Source: JALSJK01 sp964530345 (lineage in GTDB: Bacteria; Pseudomonadota; Gammaproteobacteria; Methylococcales; Methylomonadaceae). Taken from it: a DNA stretch of 7,937 nucleotides. The DNA is taken from contig CAZGYJ010000135.1 of the NCBI GenBank assembly GCA_964530345.1, positions 1 through 7,937 of the forward strand, in the 5' to 3' direction. This document shows, in pieces, positions 1 to 6,777 of the stretch (positions within the stretch are counted from its first letter, which is position 1; every line of letters begins with the position of its first letter). The translations under genes and the position numbers were made by a program. The notes under the pieces were generated by a model that worked only from the letters and a program-made list of their open reading frames with translations, made no database searches and was not told where the DNA came from.

Positions 1-69
1 AAAGATTAATGGAGATTGATAAGGAACGCGCACGGAATAAATTCGACAACTGGCGTAGGGTTTTTGTTT

Positions 70-134
70 GTCTTCAAGGCGTGGTGGCAGGCGTATAGCA
101 AACTATGTAACTGTGTTGCCACAACGCAGAAGAC
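70..134. repeat. Strong imperfect hairpin in the gene-free left flank
   Basis: Bases 70-75 (gtcttc) pair with 129-134 (gaagac). After a small internal bulge, 79-90 pair with 116-127 (gcg-t / a-cgc, then gtggca / tgccac), with one mismatch and one G-T pair. An outer 9-bp repeat, gtttgtctt at 66-74 and aagacaaac at 142-150, offers an alternative pairing. The 16-213 stretch is open in one plus frame but has no recognisable protein. The hairpin, plus my uncertain memory of similar sequence in methanotroph genomes, suggests part of an interspersed structured repeat. It lies downstream of fis, where many gammaproteobacteria carry purH; purH is not seen here. Nothing else in 1-312 looks coding. Confidence 0.5.
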
Positions 135-185
135 GGTCAAAAAGACAAACGAGTTGATGAAGTTATTTCGTGCATGCTCCAAAAG

Positions 186-269
186 ATACCTTTCGCATAA
201 TGGTTATTTTTAAAAATTTTCCACAAAAAAAGTTTTCACGATAAAGTCGTATTCTTACGCGAAAGGTAT
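186..269. repeat. 15-bp near-perfect inverted repeat downstream of fis
   Basis: The arm at 186-200 (atacctttcgcataa) matches the reverse complement of 255-269 (ttacgcgaaaggtat) at 14 of 15 positions. In minus-strand RNA the one exception is a G-U pair, so the whole stem could form. The 54-base spacer is very AT-rich, with A and T runs around 206-235. This lies about 45 bases beyond the fis stop codon, so it could help end or stabilise the dusB-fis transcript. It lacks the short loop and directly following U-run of a standard intrinsic terminator. It could equally be the ends of a small mobile-element relic. Confidence 0.45.
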
Positions 270-312
270 GCTGCAAGTTCGAGAGCTTTTTTAAAGTTGG
301 GGTTTGATGGCC

Positions 313-603
313 TTAACTGAGACCATATTGATCCATTTTTTTACGTAGTGTGCTACGGCTAAGACCTAGCGTTTTTGCCGCTTTGGTTTGATTATGACCA
401 AGATTTTCCAGGGTTGCTTCAATAAGTGGTTTTTCGACTTCCCGGATAACAAGTTCGTATAGATTTGTCGATTCAAATCCATTGAGTTGAGAAAAATAAT
501 TATCAACCGCTATTCTAACCTGACCGGATAATGGTAAATCTCCAGTCCGTCGGCTTTTAATCGTTACAAAGTCATTGTTTTGATTTTGTTGTGAAGTTTC
601 CAT
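313..603 (-). CDS. fis: DNA-binding protein Fis
   Basis: Nucleoid-associated protein that binds DNA as a dimer, bends it, and acts in rRNA transcription, supercoiling control and site-specific recombination. The 96 residues match the usual length of about 98. The central block around residues 36-60 (NYFSQLNG, LYELVIREVEKPL) is the Fis dimerisation and core region. The C-terminus from about residue 70 (NQTKAAKTLGLSRSTLRKKM) is the Fis helix-turn-helix, with the usual final K-x-YG. The ATG start lies only 2 bp after the dusB stop codon and no clear Shine-Dalgarno is visible, so translation is probably coupled to dusB. The N-terminal ~20 residues are variable in this family. dusB-fis is the standard gammaproteobacterial operon, which makes the identification secure. 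Confidence 0.97.
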   Translation of the reverse strand: METSQQNQNNDFVTIKSRRTGDLPLSGQVRIAVDNYFSQLNGFESTNLYELVIREVEKPLIEATLENLGHNQTKAAKTLGLSRSTLRKKMDQYGLS

Positions 604-605
604 AA

Positions 606-1589
606 TTAAGCTATTTGACCAAGTTTGAGTTGCTGAAAAACGTTCATTACGAGTGCCAGTTGATCATCGGGGTGATCTGCCTGGTATATTTTTTTTATAA
701 TTGTTGGAGGTACTTTCCTTAGACCATTAAAGTACCAGCCAATATGCTTACGGGCTATTCTAACACCGCTTTGATTGCCATAGAAGTGGTAAAGTGAATC
801 AAGATGCGAGTGAACAATTGCCTGTATTTCCTGAATAGAAGGCGGAGAAATTTTCTCCCCAGTTTCAAGAATGCTTTGTATTTCCCTGAAAACCCAGGGC
901 TTCCCTTGTGCTGAGCGGCCAATCATGACGCCATCAGCGCCAGTGAATTGCAAGACTTTTTTTGCCTTATCCGCAGAGTCAATATCACCATTGGCAATAA
1001 TCGGAATATTGACAGCATGTTTCACTTTTCGGATGGTTTCATATTCTACAGTGCTTCTGAAACCGCAGGCTCGAGTGCGGCCATGAACAGCTAATGCAAC
1101 AATGCCTTCTTGTTCGGCAATTTTGGCAATGTTTACGGCATTTCGGCTGTTTTCATCCCAGCCGGTTCTGATTTTTAAGGTAACAGGAACATCTACACTA
1201 TTAACGACTATGTTCAGTATTTTCTGAACTAAAGATTCATCGCGTAATAAAGCAGAGCCAGCAGAGACAGAACAAACTTTTTTGGCAGGACATCCCATAT
1301 TAATATCAATAATTTGAGCGCCACGAGCAACATTAAATTTGGCAGCTTCGGCCATTTGTTGTGGATCAGCCCCCAGTATTTGGACGGAGATAGGCCCTGG
1401 TTCGTTTTGGTGATCAGTTTTAAGCAAAGTCCGTTTATGCGTACGCAAAGCGGGGTTTGAGGCCACCATTTCAGAAACAGTTAAACCGGCACCCAGTTTT
1501 TTGCATAATTTTCTGAATGGCTGGTCAGTAACTCCAGCCATTGGCGCTAAAACCAGATTGTTTGTTAGTTTATATGGGCCAATTAGCAC
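606..1589 (-). CDS. dusB: tRNA-dihydrouridine synthase DusB
   Basis: FMN- and NADPH-dependent enzyme that reduces specific uridines in the tRNA D-loop to dihydrouridine; cytoplasmic. The 327 residues agree with the family length of about 320. Recognisable motifs are LAPMAGVTD (14-22), the active-site segment INMGCPAKK (96-104) with catalytic Cys100, LKIRTGW (138-144), VHGRTRAC (168-175), IANGDI (198-203) and VMIGRSAQGKPW (221-232). These form the FMN-binding TIM barrel, followed by the helical tRNA-binding domain. The start is GTG at 1587-1589. The only upstream in-frame codons before a stop at about 1629 include no ATG or TTG, and the reading MLIGPYKL aligns with the N-terminus of E. coli DusB. 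No clear Shine-Dalgarno precedes it, so expression of dusB itself may be low. It is the first gene of the dusB-fis operon. Confidence 0.97.
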   Translation of the reverse strand: MLIGPYKLTNNLVLAPMAGVTDQPFRKLCKKLGAGLTVSEMVASNPALRTHKRTLLKTDHQNEPGPISVQILGADPQQMAEAAKFNVARGAQIIDINMGCPAKKVCSVSAGSALLRDESLVQKILNIVVNSVDVPVTLKIRTGWDENSRNAVNIAKIAEQEGIVALAVHGRTRACGFRSTVEYETIRKVKHAVNIPIIANGDIDSADKAKKVLQFTGADGVMIGRSAQGKPWVFREIQSILETGEKISPPSIQEIQAIVHSHLDSLYHFYGNQSGVRIARKHIGWYFNGLRKVPPTIIKKIYQADHPDDQLALVMNVFQQLKLGQIA

Positions 1590-1627
1590 TTGTAGATGAC
1601 AGGCGGTATAAGTAATGATTGACTGAT

Positions 1628-1655
1628 ATTATCCAAAAATTGACACTAAAAACAA
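1628..1655 (-). promoter_or_regulatory. Candidate sigma-70 promoter of dusB-fis
   Basis: Read on the minus strand, a -35-like TTGTTT (1650-1655) and a -10-like GATAAT (1628-1633) are separated by 16 bp. Transcription would start near 1620, giving a leader of about 30 bases before the dusB GTG. The 124-bp gap between the EcsC gene and dusB contains no obvious intrinsic terminator, so some read-through from the upstream metal operon is possible. The -10 is a good match and the -35 is weak. No Fis operator was identified with confidence. Confidence 0.35.
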
Positions 1656-1713
1656 GCATCTTTTGTTCATGAGTGTAAGTCTCAGCGGAATATAAATGTA
1701 GGTTGTGTACTTT

Positions 1714-2505
1714 TTAGAGACGATTTACTTCCTGCTTGAATAGCTTTTCAATATGCTCGGCAGTATATTTTTTTTCCAAAAATCTAACTGCGAAATGTGC
1801 TTCAGCAATTTCCTGAAAGTATCGGATAAACAGGAGATTGATTGAAGCGCCACCTATGGCGCCAATTGCTGGAATCGATTGTGCGGCCATTTTTTCTGAA
1901 ACGGTAATGCTGAAGCGGGTCGCTATCGTTTTTAAAAGTTTCACTAGAGCAGGCGAGCTTTGTTTGCTTAATTCTTGGACAGTTAAGCGTGAAGCGGCAT
2001 CAGACATGGATTTTGCCAATAATGACCGAATTGCATAATAACCAGTCTCGGTATCCTTTGTTGGTGTTGCCTCATGACCCAGAGCAAAAACTTCCAAACA
2101 GGCGAGTTTGGTCTCCGGTGAATTAATATTCTCACCCTGACTGCGAGCAATTTCTGCAATTGAACGAAGCATTATAGCCGTTGAGACGGGTAGTTCTATG
2201 GCTAATGCTGGAAGACCAAAAGCTCCTCCCGCCGCACCGCTAATGCTGGCAAATAACTGATGGGTTTTTTTTCTGGGTTGGAGATGTTTTTGAGGATGTA
2301 AGGTCAATAATGCGCTATCAAGCGATTTTTCTAAAGTCGAGTGTGTAATTCGGGTTAACGACTTTGTTAGCTGCTCAGGTAGCAGCTGCGTTGTTTTTTC
2401 AATAGTCTGGGTTGCTGAATGAGTGATTTTGCGGGTAAAACTGGGATGTGCCAGAATTATTGCAGCTTCAGCCAGTTTGCGCTGATCTTCCTGAGAGAGT
2501 TTCAT
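1714..2505 (-). CDS. EcsC-family protein
   Basis: A 263-residue protein resembling the EcsC family (Pfam EcsC), named for a Bacillus subtilis protein encoded with an ABC transporter; its biochemical role is unclear. Two Gly/Ala-rich hydrophobic segments typical of the family are visible. One is at about 86-123 (SISGAAGGAFGLPALAIELP then MLRSIAEIARSQGE), the other at about 212-247 (IPAIGAIGGASINLLFIRYF then an amphipathic helix ending FLEKKY). The Gly-rich segments suggest membrane association rather than a soluble enzyme. The gene starts 10 bases after the stop of the TauE/SafE-like gene, so it is probably the last cistron of the metal operon, although its link to metal handling is not established. 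No strong Shine-Dalgarno precedes the ATG. An N-terminal Thr/Ser/Lys-rich helical region spans residues 1-80. Confidence 0.85.
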   Translation of the reverse strand: MKLSQEDQRKLAEAAIILAHPSFTRKITHSATQTIEKTTQLLPEQLTKSLTRITHSTLEKSLDSALLTLHPQKHLQPRKKTHQLFASISGAAGGAFGLPALAIELPVSTAIMLRSIAEIARSQGENINSPETKLACLEVFALGHEATPTKDTETGYYAIRSLLAKSMSDAASRLTVQELSKQSSPALVKLLKTIATRFSITVSEKMAAQSIPAIGAIGGASINLLFIRYFQEIAEAHFAVRFLEKKYTAEHIEKLFKQEVNRL

Positions 2506-2515
2506 GAAGCATTTT

Positions 2516-3235
2516 TTAATGGTTCATGTGTAGCATTTTGGTATTCTGAATAATATCGGCGTAGCCGCCCCGGTAACCTAAAAAGTTGATGCCTGTATAC
2601 ATGGTGTTTGCTCCCATGATAATCATGATAATTGCAGCTGATTTTAGCATATAACCTCGAAATTTTGTCCCGAGTCTGGCAAAGGCGAAAGTTACAAATA
2701 ACATGGTCGGCAAGGTTCCCAGTCCTAATGACAGCATCATCAGGCCTCCCTCAAGAGGCGAACTGGCAGTGGTAGCGTTAACCGCCATGGCAAAAGTTAA
2801 CGGGCAGGGCATCACCCCGTTCAGCATGCCTCCTAATGCGGCTCCTGTGGCCGAGCCACGTTTTGCGGCGGTCAGGAAGATTTTATGGATGATAGGGGTA
2901 GGCAAGAGTTTCATCGAGAATTGCCAGGGCGTAATACCGAGAATACCGAGTGCAAGCATAATGACAAAAAAACCGATAAATACCTGCAAAAATCCTTGTA
3001 TTTTTCCAATCAAACCAGTTGAGACCAGGGCCACCCCAATGGTGGCGGCAATAATGCCGACAATGGTGTAAATGCTGATTCTGGCAAGATGGTATGCAAT
3101 ATAGGGCCAGACAGATTTTTTGCCGGTTTTCATAAAAAAACCGGAAACCAGTGCGCCGCACATTCCCATGCAATGGCCGCTACCAAAAAAGCCGACTAAT
3201 AAAGCCGAGCCATAAACGGCGTAATCAATTGTCAT
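2516..3235 (-). CDS. TauE/SafE (DsbD_2-like) integral membrane protein
   Basis: A 239-residue polytopic inner-membrane protein with about six hydrophobic segments. It carries the paired signatures of the family often annotated as 'sulfite exporter TauE/SafE' or 'urease accessory UreH-like': HCMGMCG at 21-27 in the first segment and NGVMPCP at 139-145 in a later one. Cys22 or Cys26 together with Cys144 is arranged like the redox cysteines of CcdA/DsbD-type electron carriers. This family commonly sits beside CcoI/FixI copper ATPases. The start codon overlaps the end of the ATPase gene by 11 bp, indicating translational coupling and a shared function. Whether it moves metal, moves electrons or helps deliver copper to a target is inference. 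No frameshift or missing motif is seen. Confidence 0.88.
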   Translation of the reverse strand: MTIDYAVYGSALLVGFFGSGHCMGMCGALVSGFFMKTGKKSVWPYIAYHLARISIYTIVGIIAATIGVALVSTGLIGKIQGFLQVFIGFFVIMLALGILGITPWQFSMKLLPTPIIHKIFLTAAKRGSATGAALGGMLNGVMPCPLTFAMAVNATTASSPLEGGLMMLSLGLGTLPTMLFVTFAFARLGTKFRGYMLKSAAIIMIIMGANTMYTGINFLGYRGGYADIIQNTKMLHMNH

Positions 3236-5705
3236 GATAGAGATATTTATTGGAGGTAATACGTAATGAATTGATAATCACTGACACTGAGCTCAAGGCC
3301 ATTGCAAGAGATGCAATCATTGGGTTGAGTTTTCCCGCAGCAGCAACGGGTAAGGCAATAGTATTGTAGCCAAAAGCCCAAAACAGATTTTGCTTGATGA
3401 TACGCATGGTAAGGGAACTTAATTCAATAGTTTCTGCGACTTTACTGATATCGCCATTAACTAGCGTGATATCGGCAGATTCAATGGCGATATCAGTCCC
3501 ATGGCCAATCGCAAATCCAACATCTGCAGCCGCCAGAGCTGGGGCATCGTTGATACCGTCGCCAATCATCCCGACTTTCTCTCCCTGGTCTTGTAAATGA
3601 TGAATAGTTGCCAATTTCTGTTCTGGAGTAGCATGGGCGATAATAGTTGAAATTCCAACCTGTTTAGCAATAAATTCAGCGGTTTCTTTGGTGTCTCCGG
3701 TTACCATGAGGGACTGGATATGAAGTTGATCGAGTGCCTGTAATGCAGATTTGGCTTGTTTTCTGGGGCTATCGGCAATACCAAAAAGAGCTGCCGCCTT
3801 GCCATTGATGGCAACAAATACAGGAGTTTTTCCCGAGTCCCCGAGTTTGTAGGCGGTATCTGTAAGTAGATAGATGTCTATATCTTGTTCTTCCATCCAG
3901 ATCTTATTGCCAATAAGTAACCGATAGTGGTTAATTTTCGCGATGAGTCCTTTGCCGGGTGTTACTGAGAATTGTGAGACTTGCTTGGGCTTGTAATTAG
4001 TTGAATGTTTGGCGTAATTGATAATCGCCTTGGCAAGAAAGTGTTCGGAGTTATTTTCGGCTGAAGCACAAAGTTTAATGACCAGTTCATCGCTGTAATT
4101 ACTGACATTGAAAAAATCAGTTACTTCCGGTTTTCCTTCAGTGATCGTTCCTGTTTTATCAAAAATAATAGTCGTCAAGTGATTTGCCAATTCAAGGCTT
4201 TCACCATTGCGAATATAAACGCCTCGTCGAGCTGATTGACCGGCTCCAACCATTATTGCCATCGGTGTTGCCAGCCCTAATGCGCATGGGCAGGCGATCA
4301 GCAGGACAGAAATGGCATTGCTGAATGCAGTGGTAAAGCGAGCGCCTGAGATAGTCCAAAAAGTAAAAGTCAGGGCTGAAAAAACCATTACCGAAGGAAC
4401 AAAAATAGCTGATACGCGATCAACCAGTTTTTGTACCGGTAATTTAGTTGATTGAGCCTGGTCTACCATGTGGACAATGTTGGCAAGCACAGTATCCAGG
4501 CCGACTGCTGTTGCACGGATAGTTAAACTGCCAGTACCGTTAACACATCCAGCAAAAACTTTCTGGCCGGTTTCTTTAATAACTGGAATGCTTTCGCCTG
4601 TCAACATGGCTTCATCAATGCTGGAAAGTCCTTCTGCTACCTCGCCGTCCGTGGGTATTTTTTCGCCGGGGCGAACCAGTAACATGTCTCCAGGTTTGAT
4701 TTCATCAATGTCGAGAATATATTCTTTTCCATTTTTTAACAGAGTTGCTTTTTGCGGTTGAAGATCAATTAATTTTCGGATGGCTTCTCCCGCTTTTCCC
4801 CTCGCTTTTTCTTCCATGTAGCGGCCTAATAAGACGAAAGAAATAATGGCGGCGGCAGCTTCAAAATATAAATGGCGGCCATTTCTTATCAAAACTGGAA
4901 TGCTGTAGCCATAAGCTGAACCAACGCCAATTGCAATCAGGCTATCCATGTTGGCAGTGCCTTGTTTTGCAAGTTTCCATGCCTTGTCAAAAAAAGGTCG
5001 GCCTGCGCCTAATATGACGGGTGTTGATAAAAAAAACTGTAGCCAGTGAAGATATCTGGAGCGAGGCATGGCCATACCGATAGCCACGACTGGTAAGCTT
5101 AGTAAGCTGGCCCAAATGACACGTTTTTTTGCTGACTGCAGTCGTTGCTGTTCTTTTTCAATGATCAGTTGTCGTTGGGCTAGAGTGTCCATTGTATTAG
5201 GTTTGTATCCCAGTGAACTGATGATGTTGGCAAAATCCTTGCGTGTCAGACGTCCGGTAATTGTGGCGATTTCAGAGGCAAAATTGACACTGGCTTTGGA
5301 TATTCTAGGGTCTTTTCTCAAACTGAGTTCAAGGAGTAGTGCGCAAGATGCGCAAGTCATTCCTTCGATGGAAAGACTCATATCTCGTTCTGGAGCGGTA
5401 GGATCAGCGCTGTTGGATTGTTGTTGTCCCAAGTTGAGTTTTTTTTGTCCAATATTACCCAGAATTGTATCCAGGATAATGATTAAATTGGTTTTTGGCA
5501 GTTTATTATTGTCAAAATAGATTGTTACCGATCCAATTTCTGGAACAACTTTGACGGTTTTAATCTCAGGTCTTTTTTTTAGAATAATGGCAAAAATATA
5601 GGCGCGTTCAGTGTCCTGTGTTAATGCGGGTGAGAAAATTCGGAGTCGGGATTTCAGTTGATGGAGGATCCGAAAATGCTTGGGTTGCGGATTGTTAGAG
5701 GGCAT
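3225..5705 (-). CDS. Cu+-type P1B ATPase with an additional degenerate HMA2 domain
   Basis: An 826-residue inner-membrane ATPase that couples ATP hydrolysis to export of a soft metal, most likely Cu+. Residues ~11-68 form a degenerate HMA2-like fold with no CxxC (SRLRIFSP ... EIKTVKVVPEIGSVTIYF). Residues ~108-170 are a canonical HMA domain with GMTCASC at 115-121. Membrane segments fall at about 195-235, 252-297, 433-490 and 771-813. Catalytic motifs are TGES (369-372), CPC (472-474), DKTGT with phosphorylated Asp516, MVTGD (667-671) and GDGINDAP (715-722). YN(x4)P at 780-786 and MALSS at 802-806 give the P1B-1 (Cu+) signature. One oddity: the usual SEHP of the nucleotide-binding domain reads SEHF (553-556). 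The ATG lies 12 bases after the preceding stop. Export to the periplasm is likely, but loading into an internal compartment is not excluded. Confidence 0.95.
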   Translation of the reverse strand: MPSNNPQPKHFRILHQLKSRLRIFSPALTQDTERAYIFAIILKKRPEIKTVKVVPEIGSVTIYFDNNKLPKTNLIIILDTILGNIGQKKLNLGQQQSNSADPTAPERDMSLSIEGMTCASCALLLELSLRKDPRISKASVNFASEIATITGRLTRKDFANIISSLGYKPNTMDTLAQRQLIIEKEQQRLQSAKKRVIWASLLSLPVVAIGMAMPRSRYLHWLQFFLSTPVILGAGRPFFDKAWKLAKQGTANMDSLIAIGVGSAYGYSIPVLIRNGRHLYFEAAAAIISFVLLGRYMEEKARGKAGEAIRKLIDLQPQKATLLKNGKEYILDIDEIKPGDMLLVRPGEKIPTDGEVAEGLSSIDEAMLTGESIPVIKETGQKVFAGCVNGTGSLTIRATAVGLDTVLANIVHMVDQAQSTKLPVQKLVDRVSAIFVPSVMVFSALTFTFWTISGARFTTAFSNAISVLLIACPCALGLATPMAIMVGAGQSARRGVYIRNGESLELANHLTTIIFDKTGTITEGKPEVTDFFNVSNYSDELVIKLCASAENNSEHFLAKAIINYAKHSTNYKPKQVSQFSVTPGKGLIAKINHYRLLIGNKIWMEEQDIDIYLLTDTAYKLGDSGKTPVFVAINGKAAALFGIADSPRKQAKSALQALDQLHIQSLMVTGDTKETAEFIAKQVGISTIIAHATPEQKLATIHHLQDQGEKVGMIGDGINDAPALAAADVGFAIGHGTDIAIESADITLVNGDISKVAETIELSSLTMRIIKQNLFWAFGYNTIALPVAAAGKLNPMIASLAMALSSVSVIINSLRITSNKYLYHDN

Positions 5706-5717
5706 GGTGCTGGAAAA

Positions 5718-6344
5718 TTAGTTTTTTTCTGGCATTCTTGAACGTACCAGCAAATACATTAGGTAAAAAACAGTTAGCCACTCATAACGGTAACGAAAGG
5801 GTCGGAGGATCCAATGTTGCGTGATTAAATGCCAATGGCTTTTAATCAGGTATAGAACCAGGATGTCATTAAAGAAATTAATCATGGTTTTTTCGGGATC
5901 CTTTAAGATGCCTGATTTATTTTTTAAGCCTAATTTGGCCAAGATACCCACTGCTCTGGCTGTATCTTTGGTGTCGACATATTTTTCCTTGGCCCATTGG
6001 CTGGGTCCGGATTTTTTGATTTTTTCTTTAAGGGAAAAAAGCGATGAATTTTTTCTGGGTTTGGATCTGTTTTTTTGCTGTTTCAGATGGCCTTGTTTTT
6101 CAAGGTCATTAACAATCATAGAGAGCTGTTTTGCTAATTCTGGAAAATTTAATAGTTCAGGAATGAAGTGGATAGCAAGTTTGCCTTGTTTGCAGTAGAC
6201 GAAAACCCTGTAGACGCCAGGAATTTGTAATATTTCCTTTTGCAGGAGAAAAGCTGCATTTTCCTGGCTGAGTTTTTCAGGAATCTGAAATCTTGCATGG
6301 TCTTCTGAGCGATATCGTAGAATTATTTCTTGCTGTATTGACAT
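5718..6344 (-). CDS. HMA2-like domain protein with C-terminal membrane segments
   Basis: A 208-residue protein encoded immediately before the ATPase. Residues ~5-78 look like an HMA2-type ferredoxin-like fold: LRYRSEDHARFQIPEKL, then IPGVYRVFVYCKQGKLAIHF, then a helix ending in LAKQLSMIV. The CxxC of true metallochaperones is absent; Cys51 is the only cysteine visible. Residues ~84-111 are a strongly basic Lys/Arg/Ser linker. Hydrophobic stretches at about 156-175 and 188-201, with aromatic and basic residues between them, suggest a C-terminal membrane hairpin. The N-terminal domain therefore echoes the degenerate first domain of the neighbouring ATPase. A partner or regulatory role with the ATPase, perhaps through domain-domain contact, is inference. 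The domain assignment rests on pattern recognition and was not searched. Confidence 0.75.
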   Translation of the reverse strand: MSIQQEIILRYRSEDHARFQIPEKLSQENAAFLLQKEILQIPGVYRVFVYCKQGKLAIHFIPELLNFPELAKQLSMIVNDLEKQGHLKQQKNRSKPRKNSSLFSLKEKIKKSGPSQWAKEKYVDTKDTARAVGILAKLGLKNKSGILKDPEKTMINFFNDILVLYLIKSHWHLITQHWILRPFRYRYEWLTVFYLMYLLVRSRMPEKN

Positions 6345-6411
6345 GCTAAATTCTGCTGGGTGTCTTTCGGACGGGAGGTTTTACAGGTGCAATGGCGTGC
6401 TAAATAACATA

Positions 6412-6434
6412 GTTTAATTACTTTATAATTAAAC
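6412..6434. repeat. AT-rich hairpin between two operon genes
   Basis: gtttaatta at 6412-6420 is perfectly complementary to taattaaac at 6426-6434 around a 5-base loop. It sits 8 bases past the stop codon of the His-rich gene, in the 98-bp gap before the HMA2-like gene, the largest gap in the operon. The stem contains almost no GC, so it is unlikely to terminate strongly. It could mark an mRNA processing or attenuation point. The left arm is part of a 16-base sequence that recurs at 7683-7698. Confidence 0.45.
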
Positions 6435-6442
6435 CAAGTTAG

Positions 6443-6757
6443 CTAGTCTTTGGCTTCTTTGCTTTCGGCCACAATATCTTCAAGATTTTCTTTTTGTTGT
6501 AACACAAAATTTTTGCTCTTGTCTGTGACGCTGGATGCGGCGTTAATGATTTCTTTTCTATATTTATGGGCAAGGTAACCGGCAACAATGCCTGCGCCAA
6601 GTATCAAAAGCGGATGTTTGGCTATTTTATTGATAATCAGGCTTCCTGATTTTGCGCCAGTTGACATTGCTGCACCTTTCATTATGTGGGATGAAATATT
6701 ATGAGCTGCATGATGTGTTGCTGCGGCTGCGTGTTCTCCATGGTTATGGTTTTTCAT
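6443..6757 (-). CDS. His-rich small membrane-anchored protein
   Basis: A 104-residue protein with three zones. Residues 1-24 contain seven histidines (positions 4, 6, 9, 15, 16, 19 and 24), a plausible Cu, Ni or Zn ligand cluster. Residues ~48-63 form one hydrophobic span with a GxxxG packing motif (ILGAGIVAGYLAHKYRKE). Residues ~70-104 form a charged, probably helical tail ending in acidic residues. The general layout resembles YtxH-like small membrane proteins, without a firm family match. A good Shine-Dalgarno (GGAG, 7 bases before the ATG) supports the start. The gene lies 20 bases after the Cys-rich small gene and upstream of the HMA2 and ATPase genes, so a metal-binding or scaffold role is the simplest reading. 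Confidence 0.75.
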   Translation of the reverse strand: MKNHNHGEHAAAATHHAAHNISSHIMKGAAMSTGAKSGSLIINKIAKHPLLILGAGIVAGYLAHKYRKEIINAASSVTDKSKNFVLQQKENLEDIVAESKEAKD

Positions 6758-6777
6758 TGAGCGTCTCCAGTGTTGAA

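Noticed and set aside
16..213. 65-codon open frame on the plus strand in the left flank
   Set aside because: No recognisable domain, no clear ribosome binding site, and it runs straight through a strong hairpin and AT-rich inverted repeat, so it is better explained as non-coding repeat sequence.
2703..3173. Open frames of 122 and 96 codons overlapping the TauE/SafE-like gene
   Set aside because: Both are alternate-frame shadows of a gene with clear membrane segments and family motifs.
5068..5520. 150-codon plus-strand open frame inside the ATPase gene
   Set aside because: It is antisense to the well-conserved N-terminal HMA and first membrane segments of the ATPase and shows no domain of its own.
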